A stretch of 64,000 bases of DNA, taken from contig CAKTBG010000006.1 in assembly GCA_934533135.1 (NCBI GenBank), forward strand, positions 1-64,000. The letters are read 5' to 3'. Positions 40,877-49,235 of the stretch are shown here, in pieces. The notes under the pieces were generated by a model. That model was given only the letters and a program-made list of their open reading frames with translations, did no database searches and was not told the DNA's origin. The stretch comes from an uncultured Faecalibacterium sp. Lineage in GTDB: Bacteria; Bacillota; Clostridia; Oscillospirales; Ruminococcaceae. Each line of letters begins with the position of its first letter. The stretch's first letter is position 1. The position numbers were made by a program, and so were the translations under genes.

Positions 40877-42216
40877 AGCCCGATAAAAACGATTTTACCC
40901 AAGGCAGCATCCTGAAAAAGCTTGCCTTCTTCATGCTCCCCATTCTGGGTGCCCTGATCCTGCAGGCCGCTTACGGTGCCGTGGATCTGCTGGTGGTGGG
41001 GCACTTCGGCACCACTTCCGGCCTGTCCGGTGTTTCCACCGGCAGTCAGGTGCTGAACCTTGTCACCTTTGTTGTCACCCAGACGGCCATGGGCATCACC
41101 GTCCTGATCGCCCGTTATCTGGGCGAGAAAACGCCGGAACGGATCGGCGCAGTCATCGGCGGTGCCGGTGCGGTCTTCGCCCTGATCGCGCTGGTGCTGT
41201 TTGTGGTCATGGTCTTTTTCTCCCGCCCCATCGCGGTGCTGATGCAGGCTCCGGCCGAGGCGGTGGAGCTGACTTCCCGTTACATCCAGATCTGCGGTGC
41301 CGGCATCTTCTTCATCGTGGCCTACAACCTGCTGTCGGCCATCTTCCGCGGGCTGGGCGACAGCCGCTCGCCCCTGCTCTTCGTGCTGGTAGCCTGCGTT
41401 GTCAACATCTTCGGCGACCTGCTGTTGGTGGCCGGGCTGCATCTCGACGCCGCCGGTGCCGCCATCGCCACCGTTCTCGCGCAGGCGGTCAGCGTGGTCT
41501 GTGCCATCGTCATGCTCCTCAAAAAAGACCTGCCGTTTCAGATCCGGAAGTCCGATTTCCGGTTCAATCTCCAGTGCAAAAAGTTCCTGCAGATCGGCCT
41601 GCCGCTGGCATTGCAGGAGTTTCTGACCCAGTTCTCCTTCCTCGCCCTCTGCGCCTTCGTCAACCGGCTGGGTCTGGAAGCCTCCTCCGGCTACGGCGTC
41701 GCCTGCAAGATCGTCAACTTTGCCATGCTGATCCCCAGCTCCCTGATGCAGTCGCTGGCGTCCTTCGTCTCCCAGAACGTCGGTGCCGGCAAGCCCCGGC
41801 GCGCCAGACAGACCCTGTTCACCGGCATCGGCATCGGTCTGACGTTCGGCGCGGCGGTGTTCACCCTTGTGATCCTCAAGGGCGACTGGCTGTCCGGCAT
41901 CTTCACCACCGATCCCGCAGTCATTGCCCGCGCCTTCGATTATCTGAAGGGCTTTGCCCCGGAAACGCTTCTGACGGCGATCCTCTTTTCCCTCATCGGC
42001 TACTTCAACGGCAACGACCAGACCCTCTTTGTCATGATCCAAGGCGTCATCCAGACCCTGCTGGTCCGCCTGCCGCTGTCCTATTACATGAGCATCCAGC
42101 CCAACGCCAGCCTGACCCAGATCGGCATAGCCGCCCCCATCTCCACAGCCGTGGGCGTCCTGCTGAGCATCGGCTGCTGCCTCTACATGAATAAGAAGGC
42201 TCATACCAAACAGTAA
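40873..42216 (+). CDS. MATE family multidrug/Na+ antiporter (second)
   Basis: 447 aa with about twelve membrane helices: FTQGSILKKLAFFMLPILGALILQAAYGAVDLLVVG (split) and later SVVCAIVMLLKKDLPFQIRK are MATE-like. The start is TTG at 40873, overlapping the TGA stop of the MarR gene, with AAAGGAGAAATGACG just before it; this ties its translation to the regulator. Export of a drug or toxic metabolite sensed by the MarR protein is the likely role. It ends at a terminator shared with metK. Confidence 0.92.
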   Translation: MKPDKNDFTQGSILKKLAFFMLPILGALILQAAYGAVDLLVVGHFGTTSGLSGVSTGSQVLNLVTFVVTQTAMGITVLIARYLGEKTPERIGAVIGGAGAVFALIALVLFVVMVFFSRPIAVLMQAPAEAVELTSRYIQICGAGIFFIVAYNLLSAIFRGLGDSRSPLLFVLVACVVNIFGDLLLVAGLHLDAAGAAIATVLAQAVSVVCAIVMLLKKDLPFQIRKSDFRFNLQCKKFLQIGLPLALQEFLTQFSFLALCAFVNRLGLEASSGYGVACKIVNFAMLIPSSLMQSLASFVSQNVGAGKPRRARQTLFTGIGIGLTFGAAVFTLVILKGDWLSGIFTTDPAVIARAFDYLKGFAPETLLTAILFSLIGYFNGNDQTLFVMIQGVIQTLLVRLPLSYYMSIQPNASLTQIGIAAPISTAVGVLLSIGCCLYMNKKAHTKQ

Positions 42217-42228
42217 CTCTTTATAACA

Positions 42229-42296
42229 AAAACAATAGCCCTGCGGACTGGATTCAGAAGCATCTGAACCTCGTCAGCAGGGCTATCTTGTTTTAT
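42229..42296. terminator. intrinsic terminator with long loop, MATE operon
   Basis: Stem AATAGCCCTGC / GCAGGGCTAT followed by CTTGTTTT. The loop contains the small hairpin ATTCAGAAGCATCTGAA. Confidence 0.8.
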
Positions 42297-42337
42297 CTTT
42301 TATCGAAGCTTTGTGCGTTTATCACAGACTGCGCCGA

Positions 42338-42393
42338 TTTGCCAATGGCTCCCCCTCTGGGGGAGCTGTCACCGCAGGTGACTGAGAGGGCTA
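42338..42393. repeat. dispersed palindromic repeat, module A, at metK 3' end
   Basis: GGCTCCCCCTCTGGGGGAGC then GTCACCGCAGGTGAC and TGAGAGGGC, abutting the metK stop codon. Confidence 0.85.
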
Positions 42394-43548
42394 TTACAGG
42401 GCAGCCACAGCCGCCTTCAGTGCGTCCACGCGGTCGGTGTTCTCCCACTTCACGCCCAGATCCTCGCGTCCCATGTGGCCGTAAGCGGCGAGCTTGCGGT
42501 AGATGGGCTTGCGCAGGTCGAGGTCGCGGATGATGGCAGCCGGGGTCAGGTCAAAGACCTTCTCCACGGCCTGCTCGATCTTTTCGTCCTCCACTGTGCC
42601 GGTGCCAAAGGTATCGACCATGATGGAGACGGGCTTTGCCACGCCGATGGCGTAAGCGACCTGCACCTCGCACTGCTTGGCCAGACCTGCAGCGACGATG
42701 TTCTTGGCCACCCAGCGGGTCGCGTAAGCCGCGCTGCGGTCCACCTTGCTGGGATCCTTGCCGGAGAAGGCACCGCCGCCGTGACGGGCATAGCCGCCGT
42801 AGGTATCGACGATGATCTTGCGTCCGGTCAGGCCGGTATCACCCTGCGGGCCGCCCACGACGAAGCGGCCGGTGGGGTTGATGTAGTACTTGGTGTTCTC
42901 GTCCAGCAGCTCCGCGGGGATGGTGGCCTTGATGACCTTCTCCATCACGTCTGCGCGCAGCTTCTCCATAGGAACCGTCTCGCTGTGCTGGCTGGAGATG
43001 ACGACCGCATCCACGCGGACGGGCTTGCCGTCCACATACTCCACGGTGACCTGACTCTTGCCGTCCGGACGCAGATAATCCATCTCGCCGCTCTTGCGCA
43101 CCTCGGTCAGGCGTTTGGCCAGCTTGTGGGCAAGGCTGATGGGCATGGGCATCAGCTCGGGGGTCTCGTCGCAGGCATAGCCGAACATCATGCCCTGATC
43201 GCCTGCACCGCCGACCTCGTCGTTGGTGCCCAGTGCGATATCGGGGCTCTGGCCGTCGATGTTGGAGATGACGGCGCAGGTATCGGCGTCAAAGCCGAAC
43301 TTTGCACGGGTGTAGCCGATATCCGCCACGACCTCGCGGACGATCTTCTGGAAATCGACGTAGCAGTGGGTGGTGATCTCGCCCATGATGTGGACCAGAC
43401 CCGTGGAAGCGCAGGTCTCGCAGGCCACGCGCGCCTCGGGATCGTGGGTCAGGATCTCGTCAAGGATGGCGTCCGAGATCTGATCGCAGATCTTATCGGG
43501 ATGCCCTTCGGTGACGGACTCTGAGGTGAACAGATGATGCTTTGCCAT
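42394..43548 (-). CDS. metK: S-adenosylmethionine synthetase
   Basis: 384 aa. Makes SAM from methionine and ATP. Motifs: [15 protein letters not shown] at the start (ATP/metal), [14 protein letters not shown] near residue 115, [21 protein letters not shown] (split) near 255 (phosphate-binding P-loop), and [11 protein letters not shown]. The ATG at 43548 is chosen; the earlier in-frame codon at 43707 lies inside the riboswitch. GGAGG lies 8 bases upstream. The SAM-I riboswitch in its leader gives feedback control. Confidence 0.97.
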   Translation of the reverse strand: MAKHHLFTSESVTEGHPDKICDQISDAILDEILTHDPEARVACETCASTGLVHIMGEITTHCYVDFQKIVREVVADIGYTRAKFGFDADTCAVISNIDGQSPDIALGTNDEVGGAGDQGMMFGYACDETPELMPMPISLAHKLAKRLTEVRKSGEMDYLRPDGKSQVTVEYVDGKPVRVDAVVISSQHSETVPMEKLRADVMEKVIKATIPAELLDENTKYYINPTGRFVVGGPQGDTGLTGRKIIVDTYGGYARHGGGAFSGKDPSKVDRSAAYATRWVAKNIVAAGLAKQCEVQVAYAIGVAKPVSIMVDTFGTGTVEDEKIEQAVEKVFDLTPAAIIRDLDLRKPIYRKLAAYGHMGREDLGVKWENTDRVDALKAAVAAL

Positions 43549-43619
43549 AGTGGTGAACCTCCTTGGTTTCGGGTGTGTTGTCGTGGATACCAGCTTCCTA
43601 CCCATCATCAAGAGTTTGC

Positions 43620-43757
43620 GCAATAAAAACGCCCAGAACCGAAGTCCTGAGCGTTGCACTCTTATCTTTCGGTTTCCCGCAGGATTTGGCACCTTATGCT
43701 TTCGCACAGGTTGTCGGGCTTCACAGGGCCTGTCCCCTCAGCCGCTCTTGATAAGTC
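43620..43757 (-). promoter_or_regulatory. SAM-I (S-box) riboswitch with terminator, controls metK
   Basis: On the minus strand the aptamer runs from CTTATCAAGAGCGGCTGAGG (about 43756) through GCCCTGTGAAGCCCGACAACC, TAAGGTGCCAAATCC and GAAAGATAAG (43661). The first and last parts pair as P1. It is followed by the terminator AACGCTCAGGAC / GTTCTGGGCGTTTTTATTG (43657-43623). SAM binding would stabilise the aptamer and permit the terminator, lowering metK expression. Confidence 0.96.
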
Positions 43758-43781
43758 GGTATTCAGTTGTTTTCGAGAGAT

Positions 43782-43810
43782 ATCTTATCATCCCTTCGTC
43801 CAATTGTCAA
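43782..43810 (-). promoter_or_regulatory. promoter of metK
   Basis: Minus strand TTGACA (43810-43805), 17-base spacer, TAAGAT (43787-43782); initiation near 43775, about 20 bases before the riboswitch aptamer. Confidence 0.82.
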
Positions 43811-43846
43811 GAAGAGTATCACTCTTTTTAGACAAGGTTCATAAAT

Positions 43847-44067
43847 TGATAAAGGGATATCTCCCACATTGCTGTCGCCTCTGTGGTGGTGTTATCTGAT
43901 AAAGTGACACTTTTTCATCATTGCTACGTTCAGAAAGTCACTTTATCAAGGTGATAAAGTGAGCACCTGCTGATAAAGTGAGTCAGTTTATCAATCACTG
44001 TCACTTTCGCAAACTGATAAAGTGGCTATATTTAACGTATATAAGCTACTATTTTGTCACTTTATCA
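43847..44067. repeat. array of eight TGATAAAGTGA-type 11-mers upstream of the metK promoter
   Basis: Full copies at 43897 (+), 43938 (-), 43952 (+), 43971 (+) and 44057 (-); one-mismatch copies at 43847 (+), 43983 (-) and 44015 (+). The pair 43938-43962 forms a 25-base palindrome TCACTTTATCA-AGG-TGATAAAGTGA. The region between deoC and metK has no gene. The repeat looks like a multi-site operator or an iteron set. Confidence 0.85.
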
Positions 44068-44101
44068 CTTGATTCTCCACAGTGGGCGACACAGGCCGGG
44101 C

Positions 44102-44767
44102 TTAGTAGCCCTTTGCCTGCTCGCCGTTCAGAATTTTAACAGCGCGAGAGGTGCCGAGGCGGTCTGCGCCCAGAGCGAGGAACTGCTCCATATCGTCAAC
44201 GGTGGAGATGCCGCCGGCGGCCTTGACCTTGCAGCGGCCATGCACGCCCTTGACCATCAGCTCCACATCGTGGAAATTTGCGCCTGCGGTGGAGAAGCCG
44301 GTGCTGGTCTTGATGTAGTCGGCACCCGCCTCACATACGATGTCGCACATCTTCTCTTTCTCGGCGTCGGTCAGCAGGCAGGTCTCGATGATGACCTTCA
44401 GGATCTTGTCGCCCACCGCCTGCTTGACGGCACGGATGTCCTCGCGGACGGCGTCGTACTCGCCGTTCTTCAGGCGGCCGATGTTGATGACCATATCGAC
44501 CTCGGCGGCACCGTTCTCGATGGCGGTCTTGGCCTCAAACGCCTTGCTTGCGGTGTCCATGGCACCCAGAGGGAAGCCGACCACACAGCAGACCGGGATG
44601 CGGCCAGCCATATACGCCGCCGCCTGCTGGACATAGCAGGTGTTGATGCAGACCGAAGCGGTGTGGTTGGCAATGGCCTCATCACACAGCGTCTGGATCT
44701 GGGGCCATGTAGCCTCCGGCTTGAGCAGGGTGTGGTCTACATGAGACAGGATTTCTTCACGGGTCAT
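44102..44767 (-). CDS. deoC: deoxyribose-phosphate aldolase
   Basis: 221 aa. Splits 2-deoxyribose 5-phosphate to acetaldehyde and glyceraldehyde 3-phosphate. Visible motifs: DHTLLKPEAT, KVIIETCLLTDAEK (with the proton-relay region), the Schiff-base Lys in YIKTSTGFSTAGA near residue 152, and VKAAGGIST near 183. The ATG at 44767 has AGGAGGAAAAAAACA; a longer form at 44944 would overlap the upstream small gene. Preceded by a small membrane-protein gene 23 bases away. Confidence 0.95.
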   Translation of the reverse strand: MTREEILSHVDHTLLKPEATWPQIQTLCDEAIANHTASVCINTCYVQQAAAYMAGRIPVCCVVGFPLGAMDTASKAFEAKTAIENGAAEVDMVINIGRLKNGEYDAVREDIRAVKQAVGDKILKVIIETCLLTDAEKEKMCDIVCEAGADYIKTSTGFSTAGANFHDVELMVKGVHGRCKVKAAGGISTVDDMEQFLALGADRLGTSRAVKILNGEQAKGY

Positions 44768-44790
44768 TGTTTTTTTCCTCCTGTGATGGT

Positions 44791-44928
44791 TCAGTTCTTG
44801 TTGGCATGGCGGACCTTTGCCATCCCCACTGCGCTCAGCGCGATGGCCGTTGCCGAGACCGTCGCGCCGATGATGCCCAGAACCAGACCGGAAACCAGAA
44901 ATGCGAAGCCTTTCAAACCACGTTTCAT
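44791..44928 (-). CDS. small membrane protein
   Basis: 45 aa: MKRGLKGFAFLVSGLVLG, a long hydrophobic helix pair or one 30-residue span, and a basic C-terminus VRHANKN. GGAGGTACAGTTTT precedes the ATG. Too short to assign a family. It may be co-transcribed with deoC, which starts 23 bases after its stop. Confidence 0.6.
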   Translation of the reverse strand: MKRGLKGFAFLVSGLVLGIIGATVSATAIALSAVGMAKVRHANKN

Positions 44929-44987
44929 AAAACTGTACCTCCAATTTATTTCAGCTGCTTTTGTACAGCTGTCTTTACCGTTGACGA

Positions 44988-45082
44988 CAGGGCCCGGCAT
45001 TTTGCGTTTTACGCTTTGCTTGCCCGGCCTGCCAAGGGCTCTCCCTCTGGGAGAGCTGGCCGCAAAGCGGCCTGAGAGGGCT
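44988..45082. repeat. dispersed repeat, module A with longer 5' arm
   Basis: CAGGGCCCGGCATTTTGCG, GCCCGGCCTGCCAAGGGCTCTCCC, GGGAGAGCTGGCCGCAAAGCGGCC and TGAGAGGGC. The same 5' arm (CAGGGCCCGGCATTT) is found at 17029-17044 before another module A. It abuts the GtrA gene stop. Confidence 0.82.
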
Positions 45083-45644
45083 ATTTTTTATGGGTAAACA
45101 CAAACACCTTGCTGAACACATAGTTCAGCACGATGACGACCACGTTCGAGAAGACCTTGACGGCAAGCCCCCAGAGGCTCTGGGCGGTGATGGCACCCGA
45201 GACCCCCGCCAGATAAATGACCGTCGGCCCATCGGCTCCGCCGATGACAGCCGCAGCAGGCGAGCCGCCGCCGGTGGCAAAGAGCGTGACGCCGTTCAGC
45301 AGCTGCTCCATCAGAGCCGTGCCCTGCGCCGCCAGCAGGTTGCCGCCCACCATCATGATGGCGGCGTCCAGCACCAGTGTTCCCAGACGGCAGGCAAAAA
45401 ATTTGCCAAACTCGGCAAAGGCCTCTCTGCCCGTCGTCCGGCTGGAAAAGACGAACGCCCGGTTGGTGGCATAGGCAAACAGGATGCAGAGAAAATTATC
45501 CAGCACATTGCCCCAGCTGTTGGCCGCCTCGTACCCGAAGATCCGGCTGAACAGTGCGTAGAGCACGATGTTCAGCAGGGTGGTCAGCACGCCGAAGAGC
45601 AGATAGGAGAGGACTTCCCGGTGACATCTCAGCCATTTTAACAT
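45081..45644 (-). CDS. GtrA-like flippase-type membrane protein with GGADGPT insert
   Basis: 187 aa with four membrane helices in GtrA arrangement (VLSYLLFGVLTTLLNIVLY, then NFLCILFAYATNRAFVF, and C-terminal VVVIVLNYVFSKVFVF). GtrA proteins are proposed to flip lipid-linked sugars. Between helices 3 and 4 it carries an extra segment of about 35 residues with AVIGGADGPTVIYLAG (about 130-145), a motif otherwise known from the beta subunit of sodium-pumping decarboxylases. The start ATG 45644 has weak Shine-Dalgarno bases. The GtrB-like glycosyltransferase of this window is far away at 60139. Confidence 0.8.
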   Translation of the reverse strand: MLKWLRCHREVLSYLLFGVLTTLLNIVLYALFSRIFGYEAANSWGNVLDNFLCILFAYATNRAFVFSSRTTGREAFAEFGKFFACRLGTLVLDAAIMMVGGNLLAAQGTALMEQLLNGVTLFATGGGSPAAAVIGGADGPTVIYLAGVSGAITAQSLWGLAVKVFSNVVVIVLNYVFSKVFVFTHKK

Positions 45645-45661
45645 AGCTTTTACCAGCTTCC

Positions 45662-45734
45662 CAGCCCTCTCAGTCTCGCTCTGCTCGCCAGCTCTCCCTC
45701 CGGGAGAGCTGGCCGCGAAGCGGCCTGAGAGGGC
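45662..45734. repeat. dispersed palindromic repeat, module A, upstream of GtrA
   Basis: GCCCTCTCAGTCTCGCTCTGC, CCAGCTCTCCCTCCGGGAGAGCTGG and CCGCGAAGCGG with CTGAGAGGGC. Lies between the IspH-S1 terminator and GtrA. Confidence 0.85.
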
Positions 45735-45781
45735 TATAAAAACAGCCCCGCCGCCGTCACCCGGCAACGGGGCTGTTTTGA
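45735..45781 (-). terminator. intrinsic terminator of the ispH-rpsA gene
   Basis: Minus strand AAAACAGCCCCG / CGGGGCTGTTTTTATAG, about 40 bases past the stop. Confidence 0.9.
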
Positions 45782-45820
45782 TTGCATTGTGTCAGGCAGA
45801 TGCCTTCCCAAGCAGGCTGA

Positions 45821-47731
45821 TTACTCAGCGTCCTCGGGCAGCAGAGCCTTCATGGACAGGCTGATGCGCTTCTTGTCGAAGTCAACATCCAGCAGCTTCA
45901 CATCGACCATATCGCCGACCTTCAGTGCGTCGGAGACCTTCTCAACGCGGTCATTGCTGATCTCGCTGATGTGGACCAGACCGTCAACACCCGGCAGGAT
46001 GCGGACGAAAGCACCAAACTTGGTCAGAGAAACGACCGGAGCATGGAAGGTGCTGCCGATGGGGTAGTTGTTCTTCAGCTGCTCCCAGGGGTTGTCCTCA
46101 GCCTTCTTGTAGCCCAGAGAGACCTTGTGGTTCTCGGTGTCGATGTCCTTCACATACACCTCGATGGTGTCGCCAACGGAGACGACCTCAGAGGGATGCT
46201 TGATGCGGTTCCAGCTCAGCTCGCTGATGTGGCACAGGCCGTCCACACCGCCGATATCGACGAATGCACCGTAAGAGGTCAGGCTCTTGACAACGCCGGT
46301 GTAGGTCTTGCCCACCTCGACATTTGCCCAGAACTCCTCACGCTTTGCCTTGTTCTGCTCAGCGGTGACCTTGTTGATGCTGCCGACGATCTTGCGGCCG
46401 GAGCACTCGGTGACGACCAGCTGAACGTGCTGGCCGACCAGAGCAGTGTAGTCCTCGTCGCGGCGCATGGTAGCCTGAGAACGGGGAACGAACACCTTGA
46501 CGCCCTTGACGTTGACGACAACGCCGCCCTTGTTGAATTCGGTCACGTCGCCCTCGACGACCTCACCGGACTCAGCAGCCTTGGCGATCTCTTCCATGCC
46601 CTTGCGAGATGCGAGCTTCTTGCGGGAGAGCTGGATAACGCCGTCCTGGTCCATAACCTTCTCGACGATGAGGTCCAGCTCATCGCCAACCTTCACCAGG
46701 TCTTCGACCTTGGCGGAGGAATCATCGGTCAGCTCGCTCAGCTTGACAAAGCCGGTCTGCTTCGCACCGATATCCACCTGGATCTCGTTGGCAGAGATGC
46801 TGGTCACGATTCCTTTCACAATACTGCCTGCATGAACACGCTTCTCCTCGGATGCGTTCAGCATCTCCTCAAAGCTCATGCTGTCATTGATTTCTGCGCT
46901 CATACTGTTAAGTACCTCCTCAATAATAGACGATGGCGTTGAAGCCCCGGCTGTCACGCCCGCCACTTTAACATCTGCAAACCATTCCGGCCGAAGTTCG
47001 CTCGCTGTCTCGACCGTTACGGCACGCGTGTGTTTTGCGGCGACCTGTACCAGCTTTTGGGTATTGGAAGAATGATGACCGCCAATGACAACAATGATGT
47101 CGCATTTTTGGCTGAGGTCTTCCGCTTCCTGTTGCCTCGCCCACGTCGCATTACATATTGTATCAAAAATTCGGGCGTTTGTATAGGCTTTTTTGAGAAA
47201 CTCCGAACTTTCTTGCCATTTTGTTACCTGAAATGTTGTCTGTGCAACTGCAAAAATGGGCTTTTGGGGGTCCGAAGGGCCTTTCCAGGCCTTCAGCTCG
47301 TCCAAATTGCTGAAGACAAATACCTCCCCCCGGGTATGTCCCACGATGCCCTGCACTTCCGGATGGGCAGCGTCGCCGGCCACAAGAAGCACGGCTCCCT
47401 CGGCTTCGGCCTTGGCTGCGATGTTCTGGATCTTCTTCACGAAGGGGCAGGTGGCGTCGTGATAGACGACCTTCCGCTCCTCGAGGGTATCGTAAATGCT
47501 GCGGGGCACGCCGTGGCTCCGGATGATGACCTCGTACCCATCGGGGATGTCCTCCACCGTATCGGCCACCAGTGCGCCCTTGCGCTTCATGTCCTCCACC
47601 GCCTGCGGGTTGTGGATCAGCGGACCGAGGGTGGCCACCTTGTGGCCGTCTTTGAGCAGGCCATAGGTCAGTTCCACCGCCCGGTTGACGCCAAAGCAAA
47701 ACCCTGCGGTCTTGGCAAGACGAATCTCCAT
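45821..47731 (-). CDS. ispH: 4-hydroxy-3-methylbut-2-enyl diphosphate reductase fused to ribosomal protein S1
   Basis: 636 aa. Residues 1 to about 280 are IspH, the last step of the MEP isoprenoid route, with [4Fe-4S] cysteines in GFCFGV (Cys12), DATCPFV (about 96) and ICNATW (about 190). Residues about 300-630 hold four S1 RNA-binding repeats, e.g. [21 protein letters not shown] and [19 protein letters not shown] (split). This bifunctional fusion is known in Clostridia. The start is ATG 47731 with AAAGGAGAACAAC before it; the frame is open further upstream but overlaps plsC. It comes after plsC and cmk in one probable operon. Confidence 0.96.
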   Translation of the reverse strand: MEIRLAKTAGFCFGVNRAVELTYGLLKDGHKVATLGPLIHNPQAVEDMKRKGALVADTVEDIPDGYEVIIRSHGVPRSIYDTLEERKVVYHDATCPFVKKIQNIAAKAEAEGAVLLVAGDAAHPEVQGIVGHTRGEVFVFSNLDELKAWKGPSDPQKPIFAVAQTTFQVTKWQESSEFLKKAYTNARIFDTICNATWARQQEAEDLSQKCDIIVVIGGHHSSNTQKLVQVAAKHTRAVTVETASELRPEWFADVKVAGVTAGASTPSSIIEEVLNSMSAEINDSMSFEEMLNASEEKRVHAGSIVKGIVTSISANEIQVDIGAKQTGFVKLSELTDDSSAKVEDLVKVGDELDLIVEKVMDQDGVIQLSRKKLASRKGMEEIAKAAESGEVVEGDVTEFNKGGVVVNVKGVKVFVPRSQATMRRDEDYTALVGQHVQLVVTECSGRKIVGSINKVTAEQNKAKREEFWANVEVGKTYTGVVKSLTSYGAFVDIGGVDGLCHISELSWNRIKHPSEVVSVGDTIEVYVKDIDTENHKVSLGYKKAEDNPWEQLKNNYPIGSTFHAPVVSLTKFGAFVRILPGVDGLVHISEISNDRVEKVSDALKVGDMVDVKLLDVDFDKKRISLSMKALLPEDAE

Positions 47732-47763
47732 GTTGTTCTCCTTTATCTGAGCAACGCTGACGT

Positions 47764-48375
47764 TCAGCCCAGCTCGCTCCACTTTTCCAGCAGCAGCTGC
47801 TTGTTTTCCCGCAGCTTCTTGATATCCCGGCGGCCTTCCATGGCAAACTGCCCGGCGGGGATCGGCGCACCGTAATACACCGTCACCTTGCAGAACGGCT
47901 TCATCTTCCCGTCCGGGGTGTGGTAGATGATCCGCACCGGGATCACGTCCACCGCCGCCTGCGCTGCGATCAGAAACAGCCCGCTCTTGGGCGGGAGGAA
48001 CGCACCCTCCTTTTCCCGGGTGCCCTCCGGGAAGATCAGCAGGGTGCCGCCCTCTTTGCAGAAGTCCACCGTCTCGTCGATGATGCCCAGCTCCTCCTTG
48101 GTGCCCCGGACGCAGACCGCACCGGCACACCGGAAGAACCAGCTGAGAAAGCCGTTGATCTCGAACAGTTCTTTCTTGGCGAATGTCACCATCCGCCTGC
48201 CCCAGAACCGGGTGATGACCACGAACACCGGATCAATGGCCGAGATGTGGTTGGGGGCAAGGATGCAGCCTTTGGTCTCGATCTTCTTCAGGTTCTCCCG
48301 GCCGACGCACTCCACCCGGAACCCGATGTGGAACACGATCCATGCCAGCGGGACCAGAATATAATATAGTACCAT
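47764..48375 (-). CDS. plsC: 1-acyl-sn-glycerol-3-phosphate acyltransferase
   Basis: 203 aa. Motif I NHISAID (HX4D), motif III FPEGTR, and a basic patch with [16 protein letters not shown]. It makes phosphatidic acid from lysophosphatidic acid. The N-terminal helix [17 protein letters not shown] anchors it in the membrane. The ATG at 48375 (MVLYYILV) has GGAGGGCAG upstream. It is ten bases after the cmk stop and 32 before ispH-rpsA. Confidence 0.92.
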   Translation of the reverse strand: MVLYYILVPLAWIVFHIGFRVECVGRENLKKIETKGCILAPNHISAIDPVFVVITRFWGRRMVTFAKKELFEINGFLSWFFRCAGAVCVRGTKEELGIIDETVDFCKEGGTLLIFPEGTREKEGAFLPPKSGLFLIAAQAAVDVIPVRIIYHTPDGKMKPFCKVTVYYGAPIPAGQFAMEGRRDIKKLRENKQLLLEKWSELG

Positions 48376-48385
48376 CTGCCCTCCC

Positions 48386-49051
48386 TCAGCCTGCTTTTTC
48401 CGCAATGATCTGCTTCATCGCGGCAAGGCTCTGCTCAAAATTCAGCTCTGAAGTGTCCAGCAGCACCGCGTCCTCGGCCTGTTTCAGGGGAGCCGCTTCC
48501 CGGTGGGTGTCCTGATAATCCCGCTGCTTGACGTCGGCCAGCACCTCCGCGTAGGGGGTGTTGTCGCCCTTGGCGACGTTTTCTTTCCAGCGGCGGGTCG
48601 CGCGGGCTTCCGGCGTGGCCGTCAGAAAGATCTTGACCGTGGCGTTCGGCAGCACCACCGTGCCGATATCCCGGCCATCCATCAGGATGTTCTGCGACTG
48701 TGCCATCTCCCGCTGCATCCCCAGCAGGAACGCGCGGACGGCAGGATTCTTGCCGACCGCCGAAGCCGCCATGCTTGCCTCGTTGGTGCGGATGGCCGTG
48801 CTGACGTCCTCTTCCTTTAAATAAATGTGCTGCTCGCCGTCGATGGAGGCCAGATGCAGCTCGATCTCGGGCAGCAGGGCATTCACCGCAGCGGCGTCAT
48901 CGGGGTCTTTGCCCGCACGGAGTGCATACAGGCCGATGGCGCGGAACATGGCTCCGGTATCCACGTAGATATAGCCCAGCTCCGCCGCCAGACGGCGTGC
49001 AAGGGTCGATTTGCCTGCACCGGCAGGCCCGTCGATTGCAACAGAAATCAT
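48386..49051 (-). CDS. cmk: cytidylate kinase
   Basis: 221 aa. Walker A AIDGPAGAGKST (about residues 5-16), CMP-binding DTGAMFRAIGLYAL, and DGRDIGTVVLPNA near 130. It phosphorylates CMP and dCMP. The start has AAAGGAGAATCAAC. First gene of the cmk-plsC-ispH/rpsA group, an order known from Clostridia. Confidence 0.95.
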   Translation of the reverse strand: MISVAIDGPAGAGKSTLARRLAAELGYIYVDTGAMFRAIGLYALRAGKDPDDAAAVNALLPEIELHLASIDGEQHIYLKEEDVSTAIRTNEASMAASAVGKNPAVRAFLLGMQREMAQSQNILMDGRDIGTVVLPNATVKIFLTATPEARATRRWKENVAKGDNTPYAEVLADVKQRDYQDTHREAAPLKQAEDAVLLDTSELNFEQSLAAMKQIIAEKAG

Positions 49052-49096
49052 GTTGATTCTCCTTTTACAAAGATATCTTTATTATACGTTCCTCTT

Positions 49097-49234
49097 CTGT
49101 CCAACCTCTCCGTCATCCCTTCGGGATGCCACCTCTCCTTGTAGGAGAGGCCTTGGCAATCCACAAGAAGCGAAATCTCTTTGCCAAAGGCTCTCCTACT
49201 AGGAGAGCTGTCGAGCGGATGCGAGACTGAGAGG
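49097..49234. repeat. composite dispersed repeat, modules B plus A
   Basis: CCTCTCCGTCATCCC..CCACCTCTCC, GGAGAGGCC, then GGCTCTCCTACTAGGAGAGC and GACTGAGAGG. It is almost the same as 8286-8419 in the phage cassette, including the spacer GAAGCGAAATCTCTTTGCCAA (split as GAAGCGAAAT and CTCTTTGCCAA). Confidence 0.85.
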
Positions 49235-49235
49235 T

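Noticed and set aside
43847..44067. CRISPR array
   Set aside because: The 11-mers occur on both strands at uneven distances of 12-42 bases and are too short for CRISPR repeats.
44939..44985. A further reading frame between the small membrane gene and GtrA
   Set aside because: Only short frames without ribosome sites occur; the stretch is a repeat arm and spacer.
45821..47731. IspH-S1 fusion as a novelty
   Set aside because: This joined enzyme and ribosomal protein is already known from many Clostridia.
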